Positions 38,595 to 49,584 of a DNA stretch of 51,694 nt are shown here, in pieces. The position numbers and the translations under genes were made by a program. Origin of the DNA: Alphaproteobacteria bacterium (GTDB lineage Bacteria > Pseudomonadota > Alphaproteobacteria > Rickettsiales > JABDBP01); assembly GCA_013288565.1 (NCBI GenBank), contig JABDBP010000011.1, forward strand, positions 1 through 51,694, written 5' to 3'. The first letter of the stretch is position 1, and each line of letters begins with the position of its first letter. The notes under the pieces were generated by a model. That model had not been told where the DNA came from, did not search any database, and was given only the letters and a program-made list of their open reading frames with translations.

Positions 38595-39046
38595 GCGCAA
38601 AAAATAAAATATATACGAAAGCCGATATTGAAAAGGTGATGACAGAAAGAAATCTTAATGACCTCGGTACAACTGTTCCTGTGCAGCATGACTCAAGCGA
38701 CCCTTCCGATGATGATGTTGCAGAAGATTTGAACTTTGGCATAGTATCAATGGCAATCAAGGGGGAAGGCCCGATTCTCTCTCAAAGAATAAAATTTCCA
38801 GGCTGCGAAGTCGATATAAGGAGAAGCCAGGATGAGATATATTCAGTAGTTGTGGTGGATGAAAATGATAAACCGCTTAGAATAAAAGGCTTAACTAACA
38901 AAGATGGTCATTTGCTGGGGACTACCGATGCGCGGTTAACGCACACTGGCGAAATCGATAGAGTGTTAAGGGCGCTCCGCAATTTGTCATTGCACGAAAT
39001 AAATAATCCCACACCTCCGCATGCAACACGTCCTGATAGGTTGTGA
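38591..39046 (+). CDS. Hypothetical acidic protein
   Basis: A 151-residue soluble protein with an acidic N-terminal half ('HDSSDPSDDDVAEDL') and a beta-rich middle ('CEVDIRRSQDEIYSVVVVDENDKPLRIKGL'-like). I do not recognise it. It begins in the ATGA overlap with the 43-residue ORF, and GGGAGATT lies upstream. It appears to be the last gene of a three-gene unit after hppA. The groES promoter follows after about 100 bases. Confidence 0.5.
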   Translation: MSAKNKIYTKADIEKVMTERNLNDLGTTVPVQHDSSDPSDDDVAEDLNFGIVSMAIKGEGPILSQRIKFPGCEVDIRRSQDEIYSVVVVDENDKPLRIKGLTNKDGHLLGTTDARLTHTGEIDRVLRALRNLSLHEINNPTPPHATRPDRL

Positions 39047-39151
39047 CCACGGTAATCGCCGGGCTTAACTCTTCTAACTGTTCGTGGCAACTGGACCGTA
39101 CCTGCTGCTTATTTGGGGTTAAACAACTAAAACCTCACTTTTTTCATTTCC

Positions 39152-39181
39152 CCCTTGAATCCTTATAAAACCCGCCTATAT
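39152..39181 (+). promoter_or_regulatory. Heat-shock (RpoH/sigma-32) promoter of groESL
   Basis: CCCTTGAAT (39152-39160) and CCGCCTATAT (39172-39181), about 12-14 bases apart, fit the RpoH consensus CTTGAA-N-CCCCATNT well enough. No CIRCE element is found upstream of groES, so RpoH control rather than HrcA is favoured. Confidence 0.6.
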
Positions 39182-39239
39182 TGCTATCCCTTGAGGAATT
39201 TACGGGCAAAAGCCTAACCATTTGTAAAAGAGGAAGAAT

Positions 39240-39560
39240 ATGAAAATAAAGCCATTGCATGACCGCGTTCTGGTACGCCGCGTCGAAGAAGAGGAAGTAA
39301 CCAAAGGCGGGATAATCATCCCGGATACCGCGAAAGAAAAGCCAACCAAAGGCGAAATCGTCGCTGTTGGCGGCGGTGCACGCGATGAAAACGGCAAAAT
39401 CCACCCACTCGATGTTAAAGCGGGGGATATCGTCCTGTTCGGCAAATGGGGCGGCACTGAGATTAAGATAGATGACGAAGAACTGCTGATCCTCAAGGAA
39501 TCCGACATTATGGCTATCGTCGAGGGTCACAAGGCTGCTGGAAAGAAGAAGGCGGCATAA
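39240..39560 (+). CDS. groES: Co-chaperonin GroES
   Basis: A 106-residue GroES with '[26 protein letters not shown]' in part at the start, the mobile loop around residues 17-33 and '[17 protein letters not shown]' later. It caps the GroEL chamber. The C-terminus has an extra '[10 protein letters not shown]' tail beyond the usual length. AGAGGAAG precedes the ATG. First gene of the groESL operon. Confidence 0.97.
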   Translation: MKIKPLHDRVLVRRVEEEEVTKGGIIIPDTAKEKPTKGEIVAVGGGARDENGKIHPLDVKAGDIVLFGKWGGTEIKIDDEELLILKESDIMAIVEGHKAAGKKKAA

Positions 39561-39564
39561 TTTT

Positions 39565-41267
<1,703 letters not shown>

Positions 41268-41301
41268 TTTTAATCCAAAATTCCCCTTATTAAAAATAAA
41301 T

Positions 41302-41336
41302 AAAAGGAGCCTATCACAAGGCTCCTTTTATTTTTC
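41302..41336 (+). terminator. Rho-independent terminator after groEL
   Basis: AAAAGGAGCC (41302-41311) pairs with GGCTCCTTTT (41320-41329) around TATCACAA, followed by ATTTTTC. It ends the groESL operon. Confidence 0.92.
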
Positions 41337-41476
41337 TGTCATACCCGATAGTTACCAAAAAAGAGCTTGAGCTAATAAATTTTTAGCTTTGCCCGCTATG
41401 ATTTCGCATCCGCGAATTGCATTTCCCGATTTTTATGTTAAACAAGCTTGAGATTCTTCAGTAAAAGGAGATTTAT

Positions 41477-41764
41477 ATGGACGAAAATAGTTGCGGCAAA
41501 ATGAAGCCAGTGTGCAAGATCGTCACGCTGGTATTGCTACTGGCAGTGGCATGGTTTTACCTTGCCCATCACGAGCATATGGTATGGCCAGGCAAATGCA
41601 TCGGCGTGAATATGAAGATCGAGAATGGCGAAATCAGGTCTGCTCAGGTTCAGGACGGAGTGCTTGCTGTTACCGCTGCTTTCCCTGATCAGCGGGTGAC
41701 CAAGGTGATTGTTTACGATTATTGCCAGGGCAAGGTTTTAAGTTCTGTCGAAACATCAAAATAA
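41477..41764 (+). CDS. Small membrane-anchored hypothetical protein
   Basis: A 95-residue protein. A hydrophobic helix (about residues 12-30, 'VCKIVTLVLLLAVAWFYLAHH') lacks a clear cleavage site, so it is probably an N-terminal anchor with the rest periplasmic. Two cysteines (near 41 and 83) could form a disulfide. AAAAGGAG eight bases upstream is a good ribosome binding site. Its stop is only six bases from the convergent rlmI stop. Function unknown. Confidence 0.6.
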   Translation: MDENSCGKMKPVCKIVTLVLLLAVAWFYLAHHEHMVWPGKCIGVNMKIENGEIRSAQVQDGVLAVTAAFPDQRVTKVIVYDYCQGKVLSSVETSK

Positions 41765-41770
41765 TTCAAT

Positions 41771-42958
41771 TTACTCCACCCGAAAGGCAAAGAATTTTAG
41801 ATAATCGCTTTCCGGAAGGAGAGGGTGTTTCGGATGATCCGGAGCGGCGCCAGCCGATTTTAATAATTGAAATTCCCGTTCGGATTTTTTCAAGCAATTT
41901 TCTAGCAATTTCTTAAGTTCCCCGCGCGGCGCATGATGTGAGCATGAAGTCAGCGCAAGAATCCCGCTCGGTGCGATAAGGGAGATTCCAAGTTTCATCA
42001 GCCTTTCATAGCCCATCATTCCGGATTTTTTATCCGCCCTAGTTTTTACGAAAGCCGGAGGATCAAGCAGAACAATGTCGAATTTTCTGCCTGCTTTTTG
42101 TAGTTTTTCTAATGCGTCAAACGCTTTTGCCCGGATGAATTCGCAGCTTTCCAGCAATGAATTTTCCTTTGCGGCTAATGCCGCTAGTTCAAGCGCGCGT
42201 GCGGAACTATCAATAAAAGTTACGGATTTTGCACCGTGGTTCGCTGCCAATATCCCGAACCCTCCATTATAGCAATAGCAATCCAGAACAGATTTTCCTT
42301 CCGCTAGATCAGCGATAAATTTCCGGTTCTCGCGCTGATCATAGAACCAGCCGGTTTTCTGGCCGCGGAGCAAATCAGCGAAATATACGCAGCCGTTTTC
42401 ATGGATTTTTGTAAATCCTTGAGCCTCTCCCTTTGCCACCGAGACGTAATTCTTGAGCCCCTCCTTCAGCCGCGCCGGGACGTCATTGCGGAATATTATG
42501 GTTTCCGGAGCGAGAGTTTTTCCAAGTGTTGCCAGGAGTTGGGGTTTCAAGCGCTCCATTCCCGCTGTACTGATCTGGCATATTAGCGTACCGCCGAAGC
42601 GGTCGAGAATCAATCCAGGCAGCCCATCGGCCTCGGAATGTATAAGCCGATAATATCCCCCGGGAAATAATTTCTCGCGCTTTTCCAAAGCTGCCGCAAT
42701 CCGGCGGCAGAAGAAACTGGCGTCGATTTTTTCATTCGGATCACGCGATAATATTCGGCAGGCGATGTAGGATTTTTGGTTGTAATATCCGGTCGCCAGG
42801 AATTTGCCAGATAAGGAAAGGATTTTGCCCAATTCACCGGACACCGCGGTTTCCAGGGCTGAATTACCGATGATTTCTGTAACAGGAATCCATGGTGCGC
42901 CTTTTTTGATATTTTCTTCGTATTTTTTTCGGATGGCGAGAATTAAACCTTTTGGCAT
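41771..42958 (-). CDS. rlmI: Class I SAM-dependent rRNA methyltransferase, RlmI-like (PUA + methyltransferase)
   Basis: A 395-residue protein with an N-terminal PUA-like domain (1-75), a central 'GLPGLILDRFGGTLICQ' region and a C-terminal Rossmann methyltransferase: SAM motif I 'VLDCYCYNGGFGILAANHGA', followed by 'VTFIDSS', and the catalytic-type 'DIVLLDPPAF' and 'TSCSHH'. This matches RlmI, which makes m5C1962 in 23S rRNA. Other members of the COG1092 family have related targets, so the exact site is inferred. Confidence 0.85.
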   Translation of the reverse strand: MPKGLILAIRKKYEENIKKGAPWIPVTEIIGNSALETAVSGELGKILSLSGKFLATGYYNQKSYIACRILSRDPNEKIDASFFCRRIAAALEKREKLFPGGYYRLIHSEADGLPGLILDRFGGTLICQISTAGMERLKPQLLATLGKTLAPETIIFRNDVPARLKEGLKNYVSVAKGEAQGFTKIHENGCVYFADLLRGQKTGWFYDQRENRKFIADLAEGKSVLDCYCYNGGFGILAANHGAKSVTFIDSSARALELAALAAKENSLLESCEFIRAKAFDALEKLQKAGRKFDIVLLDPPAFVKTRADKKSGMMGYERLMKLGISLIAPSGILALTSCSHHAPRGELKKLLENCLKKSEREFQLLKSAGAAPDHPKHPLLPESDYLKFFAFRVE

Positions 42959-43021
42959 ACGATTGTTATAAAATTATTATCAATAATAATCAAATGGTTA
43001 TGAATAATTTTGCAAAATAGC

Positions 43022-43050
43022 TTGACTCACATAAAGTTACTCTTTATATC
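43022..43050 (+). promoter_or_regulatory. Sigma-70 promoter of the porin/sulfate-binding unit
   Basis: TTGACT (43022-43027), 17 bases, TATATC (43045-43050), about 65 bases before the porin ATG, which has AGGAG as ribosome binding site. Confidence 0.6.
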
Positions 43051-43116
43051 CCCATAATATTAATGTAATTATATCATATTAAACATTTTTAAAAGGTGAA
43101 ATAGGAGATTGATACA

Positions 43117-44598
43117 ATGATCGGCAAAGTTTTATACACTGGGATACTAAGTATTGCGCTGGCTTTTTTCGGCACGGCTAATGCCTATGCCACCGATCAA
43201 GATGTCGAATCCAGGATACAAAAACTGGAACAGGAAATCCAGGCGTTGAAAAAAGAATTAAAAGAGCAGAAGCAGAATGCCGTGGCGCAAAAAGCTGAAC
43301 CTAAAACGCAGCCTAAAGCGCAACCGGTCGCCTCCTCTTCAGTAATTCAGCCGCAGATAGCCGCAGGCCAGGCAGTGCAGGCTAATTCACCGGGCGGCAC
43401 GGCGGCGGGTGAACCGGGAACCCAAGCCTTGAGTGGCACCAAGCTCGATTACAATAATAAGCGCGGTATAACCGTTACCAGCCCGGATGGCCAAAACAGC
43501 TTCACCATCCGTGGCTATGGCCAGATGGATGGCCGGTTTCCGATCAATGATAAGGCCGGAAACGACCAGGACGAATTCCTGATTCGTGCAGCGCGACCGG
43601 TATTTCTTGGCACAGCTGGCGATGCGTCGTTCCGGTTCATGCCTGAATTCGCCGGTAGCACGCCGAAAGTTTACGATCTCTACGCAGATTACCATTTCGC
43701 CGACCAACTCAATGTCCGCGCTGGGAAAGATAAATCGCCGATCGGACTTGAACGCTTGGTTATCGATAATGAGCAGGAATTCGTGGAACGCGGCCTACCT
43801 ACCAACCTGGTTCCCAGCCGTGATATTGGCGTCAGCCTGTTCGGTAGTATAATCCCGCAGCTCGATTACCGCATCGGCATATTGAACGGTGCGCCGGATC
43901 TCGGCAATATCGATGGCGATACCGATGGTGGTAAAGATGTAGTGGCAAGGCTTTTTTCCAACCCGTTTAAAAATAGTGGGATAAAACCGTTGGAGGGGCT
44001 AGGTTTCGGTGTTGCCGGTTCTACCGGACAGCATGACGGCACTGCAAAAAATACCGAGCTTCCTGGGTATCTCACCATATCTCAGGTGCAATTCTTCGGA
44101 TACAATAGCGGTGTAACTGCTGACGGCACCAACTGGCGGCTCTCGCCCCAGGGTTATTATTATTACGGGCCGTTCGGCGTTCTCGTCGAATATGTCGATT
44201 CGACTACTGATGTCGCTAGCGGAACGTCTCATGCCAATATTGGTAACAAAGCCTGGCAGGCCGAAACTTCCTATGTGCTAACTGGCGAAAATGTTGATTA
44301 CCACAGCGTAGTGCCGAATGAGAATTTCGATCTCAAAAAAGGCACTTGGGGTGCGTTCGAGCTGGTCGGTCGCTTCGGTGAACTGAAAATCGGTGGCAAT
44401 GCATTTCCGACATTCGCCAACCCAGCAACTTCGGCACACGAAGCAAGAGAGTGGGTGGGCGGCCTCAATTGGTATTTGAACTATAACCTTAAATTGAATA
44501 TAGATTATGCAACTACTTATTTTGATGGTGGCGCTGCGAACGGAGGAAACCGGCAAACGGAACGCACTTTCCTGACACGTACGCAATATAAGTTTTAA
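43117..44598 (+). CDS. Anion-selective outer-membrane porin, OprO/OprP-like
   Basis: A 493-residue exported protein. A signal peptide ends near 'ANAYA' (about residue 26). A coiled-coil stretch follows (30-55, '[21 protein letters not shown]' in part) and a Gln/Ala-rich linker, then a beta-barrel from about residue 115 to the terminal Phe of 'RTQYKF', with family blocks '[29 protein letters not shown]'-like and '[17 protein letters not shown]'. OprP-type porins take up phosphate or polyphosphate. Here the adjacent sulfate-binding gene, 11 bases downstream, suggests sulfate or a similar oxyanion. Confidence 0.85.
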   Translation: MIGKVLYTGILSIALAFFGTANAYATDQDVESRIQKLEQEIQALKKELKEQKQNAVAQKAEPKTQPKAQPVASSSVIQPQIAAGQAVQANSPGGTAAGEPGTQALSGTKLDYNNKRGITVTSPDGQNSFTIRGYGQMDGRFPINDKAGNDQDEFLIRAARPVFLGTAGDASFRFMPEFAGSTPKVYDLYADYHFADQLNVRAGKDKSPIGLERLVIDNEQEFVERGLPTNLVPSRDIGVSLFGSIIPQLDYRIGILNGAPDLGNIDGDTDGGKDVVARLFSNPFKNSGIKPLEGLGFGVAGSTGQHDGTAKNTELPGYLTISQVQFFGYNSGVTADGTNWRLSPQGYYYYGPFGVLVEYVDSTTDVASGTSHANIGNKAWQAETSYVLTGENVDYHSVVPNENFDLKKGTWGAFELVGRFGELKIGGNAFPTFANPATSAHEAREWVGGLNWYLNYNLKLNIDYATTYFDGGAANGGNRQTERTFLTRTQYKF

Positions 44599-44609
44599 TC
44601 GGAGGCGAG

Positions 44610-45611
44610 GTGAAATTAAAATATAAAATCCTGCTGACCTTGACTCTATTGCTTTTCTTCCATCCGGTAAAAGCGGCCGAAAGCCAAGAAATTCTGAACG
44701 CCTCCTACGATCCGACCCGTGAATTCTATGAGGAATACAACAAGGCTTTCGTGAAGCATTGGCGGGAAAAAACCGGCGAAGAGGTAACCATCAGGCAATC
44801 ACATGGCGGTTCGGGAAAACAGGCGCGTTCGGTGATCGACGGACTCCCAGCCGATGTGGTGACGTTGGCCCTGGCATACGACATTGATGCCATCGCCGCA
44901 AAATCTGGGCTGATTACCAAAGATTGGCAAAAAAGGCTGCCTGCCGACAGTTCGCCATACACTTCCACCATCGTTTTTCTGGTGCGCAAGGGTAACCCGA
45001 AAAATATCCACGATTGGGATGATTTGGTGAAAAGCGGCGTTTCTGTGATCACCCCGAATCCGAAAACTAGTGGCGGGGCGCGCTGGAATTATCTTGCCGC
45101 CTGGGGGTATGCCTTAAAAAAATACGATGGTGAGGAAAAGGCCAGGGAATTCGTTGGCAAATTATATAAAAACGTGCCGATTTTGGATACCGGAGCGCGT
45201 GGTGCGACGATAACTTTCACTGAGCGTGGCATCGGTGATGTATTGCTTGCCTGGGAAAATGAGGCGTTGCTGGCGGTGAGTGATCTGGGCAAAGATAAAT
45301 TCGAGATTGTTGTTCCCTCGGTCAGCATTCTAGCTGAGCCGCCGGTGGCGGTAGTCGATAAGAACGTCGATAAAAAAAGCACGCGCGCGGTGGCTGAGGA
45401 ATATTTGAGATATTTATACTCGTCGGAGGCTCAAGGATTGGCAGCTAAGAATTTCTACCGGCCAACCGATGTGAAAATCGCGGCGGCATATAAAGACAAA
45501 TTCCCGAAGCTGAAACTATTCACTATCGCCGATCTTGGTGGCTGGAAATCGGCAGAGGAGAAGCATTTCGCCGATGGTGGGGTGTTTGATCAATTGTATT
45601 CTGGGAAGTAA
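44610..45611 (+). CDS. sbp: Periplasmic sulfate-binding protein
   Basis: A 333-residue solute-binding protein with a signal peptide ending near 'PVKAA' (residue about 23). The family blocks are clear: '[16 protein letters not shown]', '[17 protein letters not shown]', 'ADVVTLAL' and '[17 protein letters not shown]'. It delivers sulfate or thiosulfate to the CysTWA ABC transporter, whose genes are not in the window, so this is an orphan binding protein paired with a porin. Start GTG at 44610 with GGAGGCGAG upstream. Convergent with the lysine-catabolic operon, seven bases between stops. Confidence 0.93.
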   Translation: MKLKYKILLTLTLLLFFHPVKAAESQEILNASYDPTREFYEEYNKAFVKHWREKTGEEVTIRQSHGGSGKQARSVIDGLPADVVTLALAYDIDAIAAKSGLITKDWQKRLPADSSPYTSTIVFLVRKGNPKNIHDWDDLVKSGVSVITPNPKTSGGARWNYLAAWGYALKKYDGEEKAREFVGKLYKNVPILDTGARGATITFTERGIGDVLLAWENEALLAVSDLGKDKFEIVVPSVSILAEPPVAVVDKNVDKKSTRAVAEEYLRYLYSSEAQGLAAKNFYRPTDVKIAAAYKDKFPKLKLFTIADLGGWKSAEEKHFADGGVFDQLYSGK

Positions 45612-45618
45612 CCGAATA

Positions 45619-46983
45619 TCAAAAAATCTTCCCTGGGTTCATAATATTATCCGGGTCGATTGCTAGTTTTATTTTCCGCATCAATTCTATTTCTAGCTTC
45701 GGTTTATAAATTAAAAAATCCTCGCGGCGCTCTATGCCGATGCCGTGCTCGGCGCTAATGCTGCCCTGCAAATCCGTCACCGCATCATAAACGATTTTTT
45801 TTAAAGCAGATTTTACGCGTGCAAAATCATCGTCTGGCACATCTTTCGGCAGGTAAAAATTATAATGGATGTTGCCGTCACCCAAATGCCCGAAGGGAAA
45901 ACTCACCAGTGCGGGAAATTTCTCCAATGCTTTTTTCGTGGTACAATCGAGAAAATCCGGGATTTTCTCTATGGGCACAGAAATATCGAAATGAATGCTG
46001 CGCCCAATTTTTCGGGCACTCTCGGAAATATTTTCGCGCAGTTGCCAAAATTCTCGTGCTTGGTGGATTGAGCTGGCGACTGCCATATCTTTTACTAAAT
46101 GCTGTTCCAACGCTCTGGCAAGCAAGCTCTCAATTTCCGCCAAGGAAAATTCCGCCAGTAGGTAATATTTCGCCGTTTCCTTGAGTGGATTTCGAAGGTT
46201 TTTTATCTCATGCAGTGCCAGCTCCAGCGCTGTTGCCGATATGAATTCAAATGCTGTTAACGCATCAGATTTTATAAAATTTAGAAATTCTATCGCATGG
46301 TTTAAATCATCACAACTTGCAAAAACCGTGGTTTTTTCCTGCGGTTGTGGAAAACATTTTAGAGTGGCGGCAGTGATGATTCCGAGCGTTCCTTCCGCGC
46401 CGATGAAAATCTGTTTCAAATCGTATCCAGTATTGTCTTTTTTCACTGCGGCAAGTTTTTGTAATAACCGGCCGTCCGGCAAAACAACCTCCAATCCCAG
46501 CACCAGATTGCGCATGTTACCGTAGCGCAGAACTGCTGTACCACCAGCATTGGTAGAGATTATCCCGCCGATTTCCGCGCTGCCTTCTGACCCCATCGAG
46601 AGCGGAAAAATCATCGCGTTTTCCTCAGCGGTTTCCTGGAGCTTTTGCAGTATGACGCCAGCTTCAGCGGTGATGGAAAATCCGGCTTTGTCGATATTTC
46701 TTATATTATTCATGTGCGAAAGATTGATGATTATTTCTTTTCCCGAAATCGGCACGCATCCCGCTACCAACCCGGTATTTCCGGCCTGCGGAATCACCGG
46801 AATTTTTTCGGAAGCACAGATTTTTATTATTTCCTGAATTTGATTTGCCGATGTTGGTAGCGCGACCAATGGAGATTTCCCCTTGTAACCGCCGCGCCAG
46901 GATGCGGCATATGGTGCGATTTCCTCCGGATTATCCAGATAATTGCCGGCGCCTAAAATGTCCTTTATTTTTTCAACTGGCAT
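45619..46983 (-). CDS. FAD-linked D-2-hydroxyglutarate dehydrogenase (VAO/GlcD family)
   Basis: A 454-residue flavoprotein. The FAD-binding PCMH domain has 'PVIPQAGNTGLVAGCVP' and 'SEGSAEIGGIISTNAGG' (residues about 64-140); the C-terminal cap has 'FGHLGDGNIHYNFYLP' and 'GSISAEHGIGIERR'. The family includes D-2-hydroxyglutarate, D-lactate and glycolate oxidases. Being last in an operon with an HglS homologue, which produces D-2-hydroxyglutarate, strongly favours oxidation of that product to 2-oxoglutarate. It overlaps the upstream ALDH gene by 11 bases. Confidence 0.88.
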   Translation of the reverse strand: MPVEKIKDILGAGNYLDNPEEIAPYAASWRGGYKGKSPLVALPTSANQIQEIIKICASEKIPVIPQAGNTGLVAGCVPISGKEIIINLSHMNNIRNIDKAGFSITAEAGVILQKLQETAEENAMIFPLSMGSEGSAEIGGIISTNAGGTAVLRYGNMRNLVLGLEVVLPDGRLLQKLAAVKKDNTGYDLKQIFIGAEGTLGIITAATLKCFPQPQEKTTVFASCDDLNHAIEFLNFIKSDALTAFEFISATALELALHEIKNLRNPLKETAKYYLLAEFSLAEIESLLARALEQHLVKDMAVASSIHQAREFWQLRENISESARKIGRSIHFDISVPIEKIPDFLDCTTKKALEKFPALVSFPFGHLGDGNIHYNFYLPKDVPDDDFARVKSALKKIVYDAVTDLQGSISAEHGIGIERREDFLIYKPKLEIELMRKIKLAIDPDNIMNPGKIF

Positions 46984-48484
46984 TAAAGATTATGCCTTGT
47001 GCCAGTTCCGGTTTCGCAGTGCCGAAATAACTGGTCGAAGTTTGTCTTCGCATGTAATTTTTCCAGGAATCGGATCCGGACTCGCGGCCGCCGCCGGTTT
47101 CTTTTTCGCCGCCGAATGCGCCGCCGATTTCTGCACCTGACGTGCCGATATTAACATTGGCAATACCGCAATCGCTGTATCTTTTGAAATATTCTGCCTC
47201 GCGCAAATCGGTGGTAAAAATTGCGGAAGATAAGCCCTGCGGCACGTCATTATGGATTTTCAGTGCCTGCTCCAAAGTTTTATATGGCATCGCATAAAGT
47301 ATCGGCGCGAAGGTTTCTTTTTTGACAATCGTGGTTTGTGTTGGGCTTTTTACCAAAGCTGGGGCGACATAATATCCGCCGGGAAATTTCCCAGCCAGAA
47401 TCCGCTCACCGCCGATGATTTCCAGCGCATCTTTTTTCGCCTCCTCAAGCGATTTATTCATGTTTTCGAACGCTTGCGCATCTATCAACGGGCCAATCAA
47501 ACTATCCGGCTCAAATGGATTTCCGATTTTTGCCGGTAAGGACTTATAGGCGCTTTTCAAGCTAACGAAAAAATTTTCGTAAATCGATTCATGTACGATG
47601 AGCCGCCTAGTTGAAGTGCAACGCTGGCCGCAAGTGCCTACCGCGCCGAACAAAATAGATGAAAGTGCAAGCTGTAAATCGGCATTTTCGCTCACGATTA
47701 TCGCGTTGTTGCCGCCGAGCTCCAGCAATGATTTTCCAAATCTTTCTGCGCATTTCGGGCCGACTATTTTCCCCATCCGTGTGCTGCCGGTAGCACTCAC
47801 CAATGCGATTCTATCATCACCAACCAGCCGCTCGCCTACATCGTGTTTTCCGATTACTATGCTGCTTAAATTCTCCGGCGCTTCATGCCCAAATTTTTTA
47901 TATTCTGCAACGGCCTTTTCAAAAATACTCTGGCAGGTGATGGCCGATAGCGGCGTTTTTTCCGATGGTTTCCAGATGACCGAGTCACCACAAACAATAG
48001 CCAGAGCGAAGTTCCACGCCCACACCGCGACTGGAAAATTAAACGCGCTGATGACGGCGACTGGTCCGAGTGGTAGCCAGTTTTCCTGCATCGTGTGGTT
48101 CTTACGTTCGGATGCGATGGTGAGGCCATAAAGTTGCCTCGAAAGGCCAACCGCGAAATCGCAAATATCGATCATTTCCTGTACTTCGCCGCGTCCTTCG
48201 GCGATTATTTTCCCGCATTCAATGGTGACGAGTTGCGCCAGCGATTCTTTGTATTTTCGCAAAAAATCGGCAAAAATCCTGACTACCTCACCCCGCTTGG
48301 GCGCCGGGACGTCGCGCCATTTTTTGAATGCAACAACGCTTGCAGCGATTTTTTCCTCGATGTTTTTTTCCAGCGCCAGGACGGCGATTTCCTGGCCGTC
48401 TATCGGCGAATGAACGGCCAAATCCGCACCGCTATACGGGCTTATATCAACTCCTATTTCCTTCAATATTTTGCTGGCGTCCAT
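46973..48484 (-). CDS. Alpha-aminoadipate semialdehyde dehydrogenase (ALDH7 family)
   Basis: A 503-residue ALDH7/antiquitin-type enzyme. Catalytic E255 ('LLELGGNN') and C289 ('GQRCTSTRR') are present. Two residues that ALDH7A1 uses to grip the aminoadipate carboxylate are also kept: a Glu in 'GEVQEMIDICDFAVG' (E103) and R288 next to the nucleophile. The C-terminal 'SGAEIGGAFGGEKETGGGRE' is diagnostic. It oxidises 2-aminoadipate 6-semialdehyde to 2-aminoadipate in lysine breakdown. It lies five bases after the saccharopine-reductase gene. Confidence 0.93.
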   Translation of the reverse strand: MDASKILKEIGVDISPYSGADLAVHSPIDGQEIAVLALEKNIEEKIAASVVAFKKWRDVPAPKRGEVVRIFADFLRKYKESLAQLVTIECGKIIAEGRGEVQEMIDICDFAVGLSRQLYGLTIASERKNHTMQENWLPLGPVAVISAFNFPVAVWAWNFALAIVCGDSVIWKPSEKTPLSAITCQSIFEKAVAEYKKFGHEAPENLSSIVIGKHDVGERLVGDDRIALVSATGSTRMGKIVGPKCAERFGKSLLELGGNNAIIVSENADLQLALSSILFGAVGTCGQRCTSTRRLIVHESIYENFFVSLKSAYKSLPAKIGNPFEPDSLIGPLIDAQAFENMNKSLEEAKKDALEIIGGERILAGKFPGGYYVAPALVKSPTQTTIVKKETFAPILYAMPYKTLEQALKIHNDVPQGLSSAIFTTDLREAEYFKRYSDCGIANVNIGTSGAEIGGAFGGEKETGGGRESGSDSWKNYMRRQTSTSYFGTAKPELAQGIIFNAS

Positions 48485-48489
48485 AATTT

Positions 48490-49581
48490 CTATCCCAATG
48501 ATAATAACGGATGGTTTGCGGCGTAAAGTTTGCCCATTTTCGTTTTCAGAAAATGCTCAAGCGGAATATCTTCCTGCCTCACAAATCCTTTTTGCGGCAA
48601 TTTTTTCGCCGTAACCAGTTCCACCACGGAAACAATTGCGGCAGCGGTTGTCCAGGCGATCGCGGTGCGGATTTTGCCAGCAAATTTTATCGGTTGGTAA
48701 TCAGTGACGAGTTCTTTCGTCTGTAATTTTCCGCCGATTTTCCCCTGCACCGAGGCATGGATGAGCACGCGATCCTGGTCGTCCGGCGGTAGAGCGTTGG
48801 CTATGCGTTTTACCAATTCGTCCGGCTCGTCGCGGAACCGGAGTTCCTCAAGCAGCAGGCGCATTCCGGCCAGATGGCCGGGATAACGGATGCTTTTATA
48901 ATCCAGCGTTTCCACCTTGCCTGCGTAAGTTTCCGTCATAGTGCCAAGCCCACCTGATGTGGTGAAGGCTTCGTATTCGATGCCCTGGATGCGCAGTATT
49001 TCGGCATTTTTCAGTGCGGGAACTTTCTGCCGCTTTCCACCCTCGATCACATCGCAATCTTCGATATATTCGTGGATTAACCCATCTAACGACCAGTTTC
49101 CGGCATACCCTAATTGGCCGATTGGATTCTGCGGCAGTGCGCCAACACGGAGTTTTATGTGGCGGAGCGTCCCTTGGTCGAATTTTTTAGCGATATGTGC
49201 GCCCAAGATACCTATGAACCCCGGCGCCAGGCCGCATTGCGGGATCATGACTTTCTTAGCGGTTTTAGCCATTTTGCGGATGGCTTCGGTGGTTTTTATA
49301 TCTTCCGTCGGGTCGAAATAATGAATTCCGGCCTTATGTGCCGCTTTTGCGGCATCAAGCGTCAGGAAATACGGCAGGCAGGAAATCACCGCATTCTGGC
49401 CTTTCATTGTTTCTGCCAAGAAATCCTTATCTTTTACATCGCCAGGAATAAATTTTATTTTCGCCGGAGTGTTGGCAGTTTTCGCGCGGTCAATGCCGGT
49501 GACTTTCATGCCGATTCCGTCCAGCATTGCCGCCACCAAAGAGCCGACTCCGCCAAGGCCGAGTATAAGGATGTGTTTCAT
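48490..49581 (-). CDS. Saccharopine dehydrogenase (glutamate-forming) / saccharopine-reductase family protein
   Basis: A 363-residue oxidoreductase with N-terminal Rossmann fold ('HILILGLGGVGSLVAAML', residues 3-20) and the saccharopine-dehydrogenase C-terminal domain ('CGLAPGFIGILGAHI', 'TSGGLGTMTETYAG', 'YPGHLAGMRLLLEEL'). It would convert saccharopine to glutamate and aminoadipate semialdehyde, the substrate of the next enzyme. The same fold includes lysine 6-dehydrogenases, which make the semialdehyde directly from lysine; sequence alone does not settle this. The Lys1-type gene at 0.9 kb supports the saccharopine option. Three bases separate it from the HglS gene. Confidence 0.82.
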   Translation of the reverse strand: MKHILILGLGGVGSLVAAMLDGIGMKVTGIDRAKTANTPAKIKFIPGDVKDKDFLAETMKGQNAVISCLPYFLTLDAAKAAHKAGIHYFDPTEDIKTTEAIRKMAKTAKKVMIPQCGLAPGFIGILGAHIAKKFDQGTLRHIKLRVGALPQNPIGQLGYAGNWSLDGLIHEYIEDCDVIEGGKRQKVPALKNAEILRIQGIEYEAFTTSGGLGTMTETYAGKVETLDYKSIRYPGHLAGMRLLLEELRFRDEPDELVKRIANALPPDDQDRVLIHASVQGKIGGKLQTKELVTDYQPIKFAGKIRTAIAWTTAAAIVSVVELVTAKKLPQKGFVRQEDIPLEHFLKTKMGKLYAANHPLLSLG

Positions 49582-49584
49582 TTC

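Noticed and set aside
48490-49581. Lysine 6-dehydrogenase as first choice for the SDH-family gene
   Set aside because: Possible by fold, but the presence of a Lys1-type saccharopine-forming enzyme in the same window makes saccharopine reductase the simpler reading. Kept as an alternative in the annotation.
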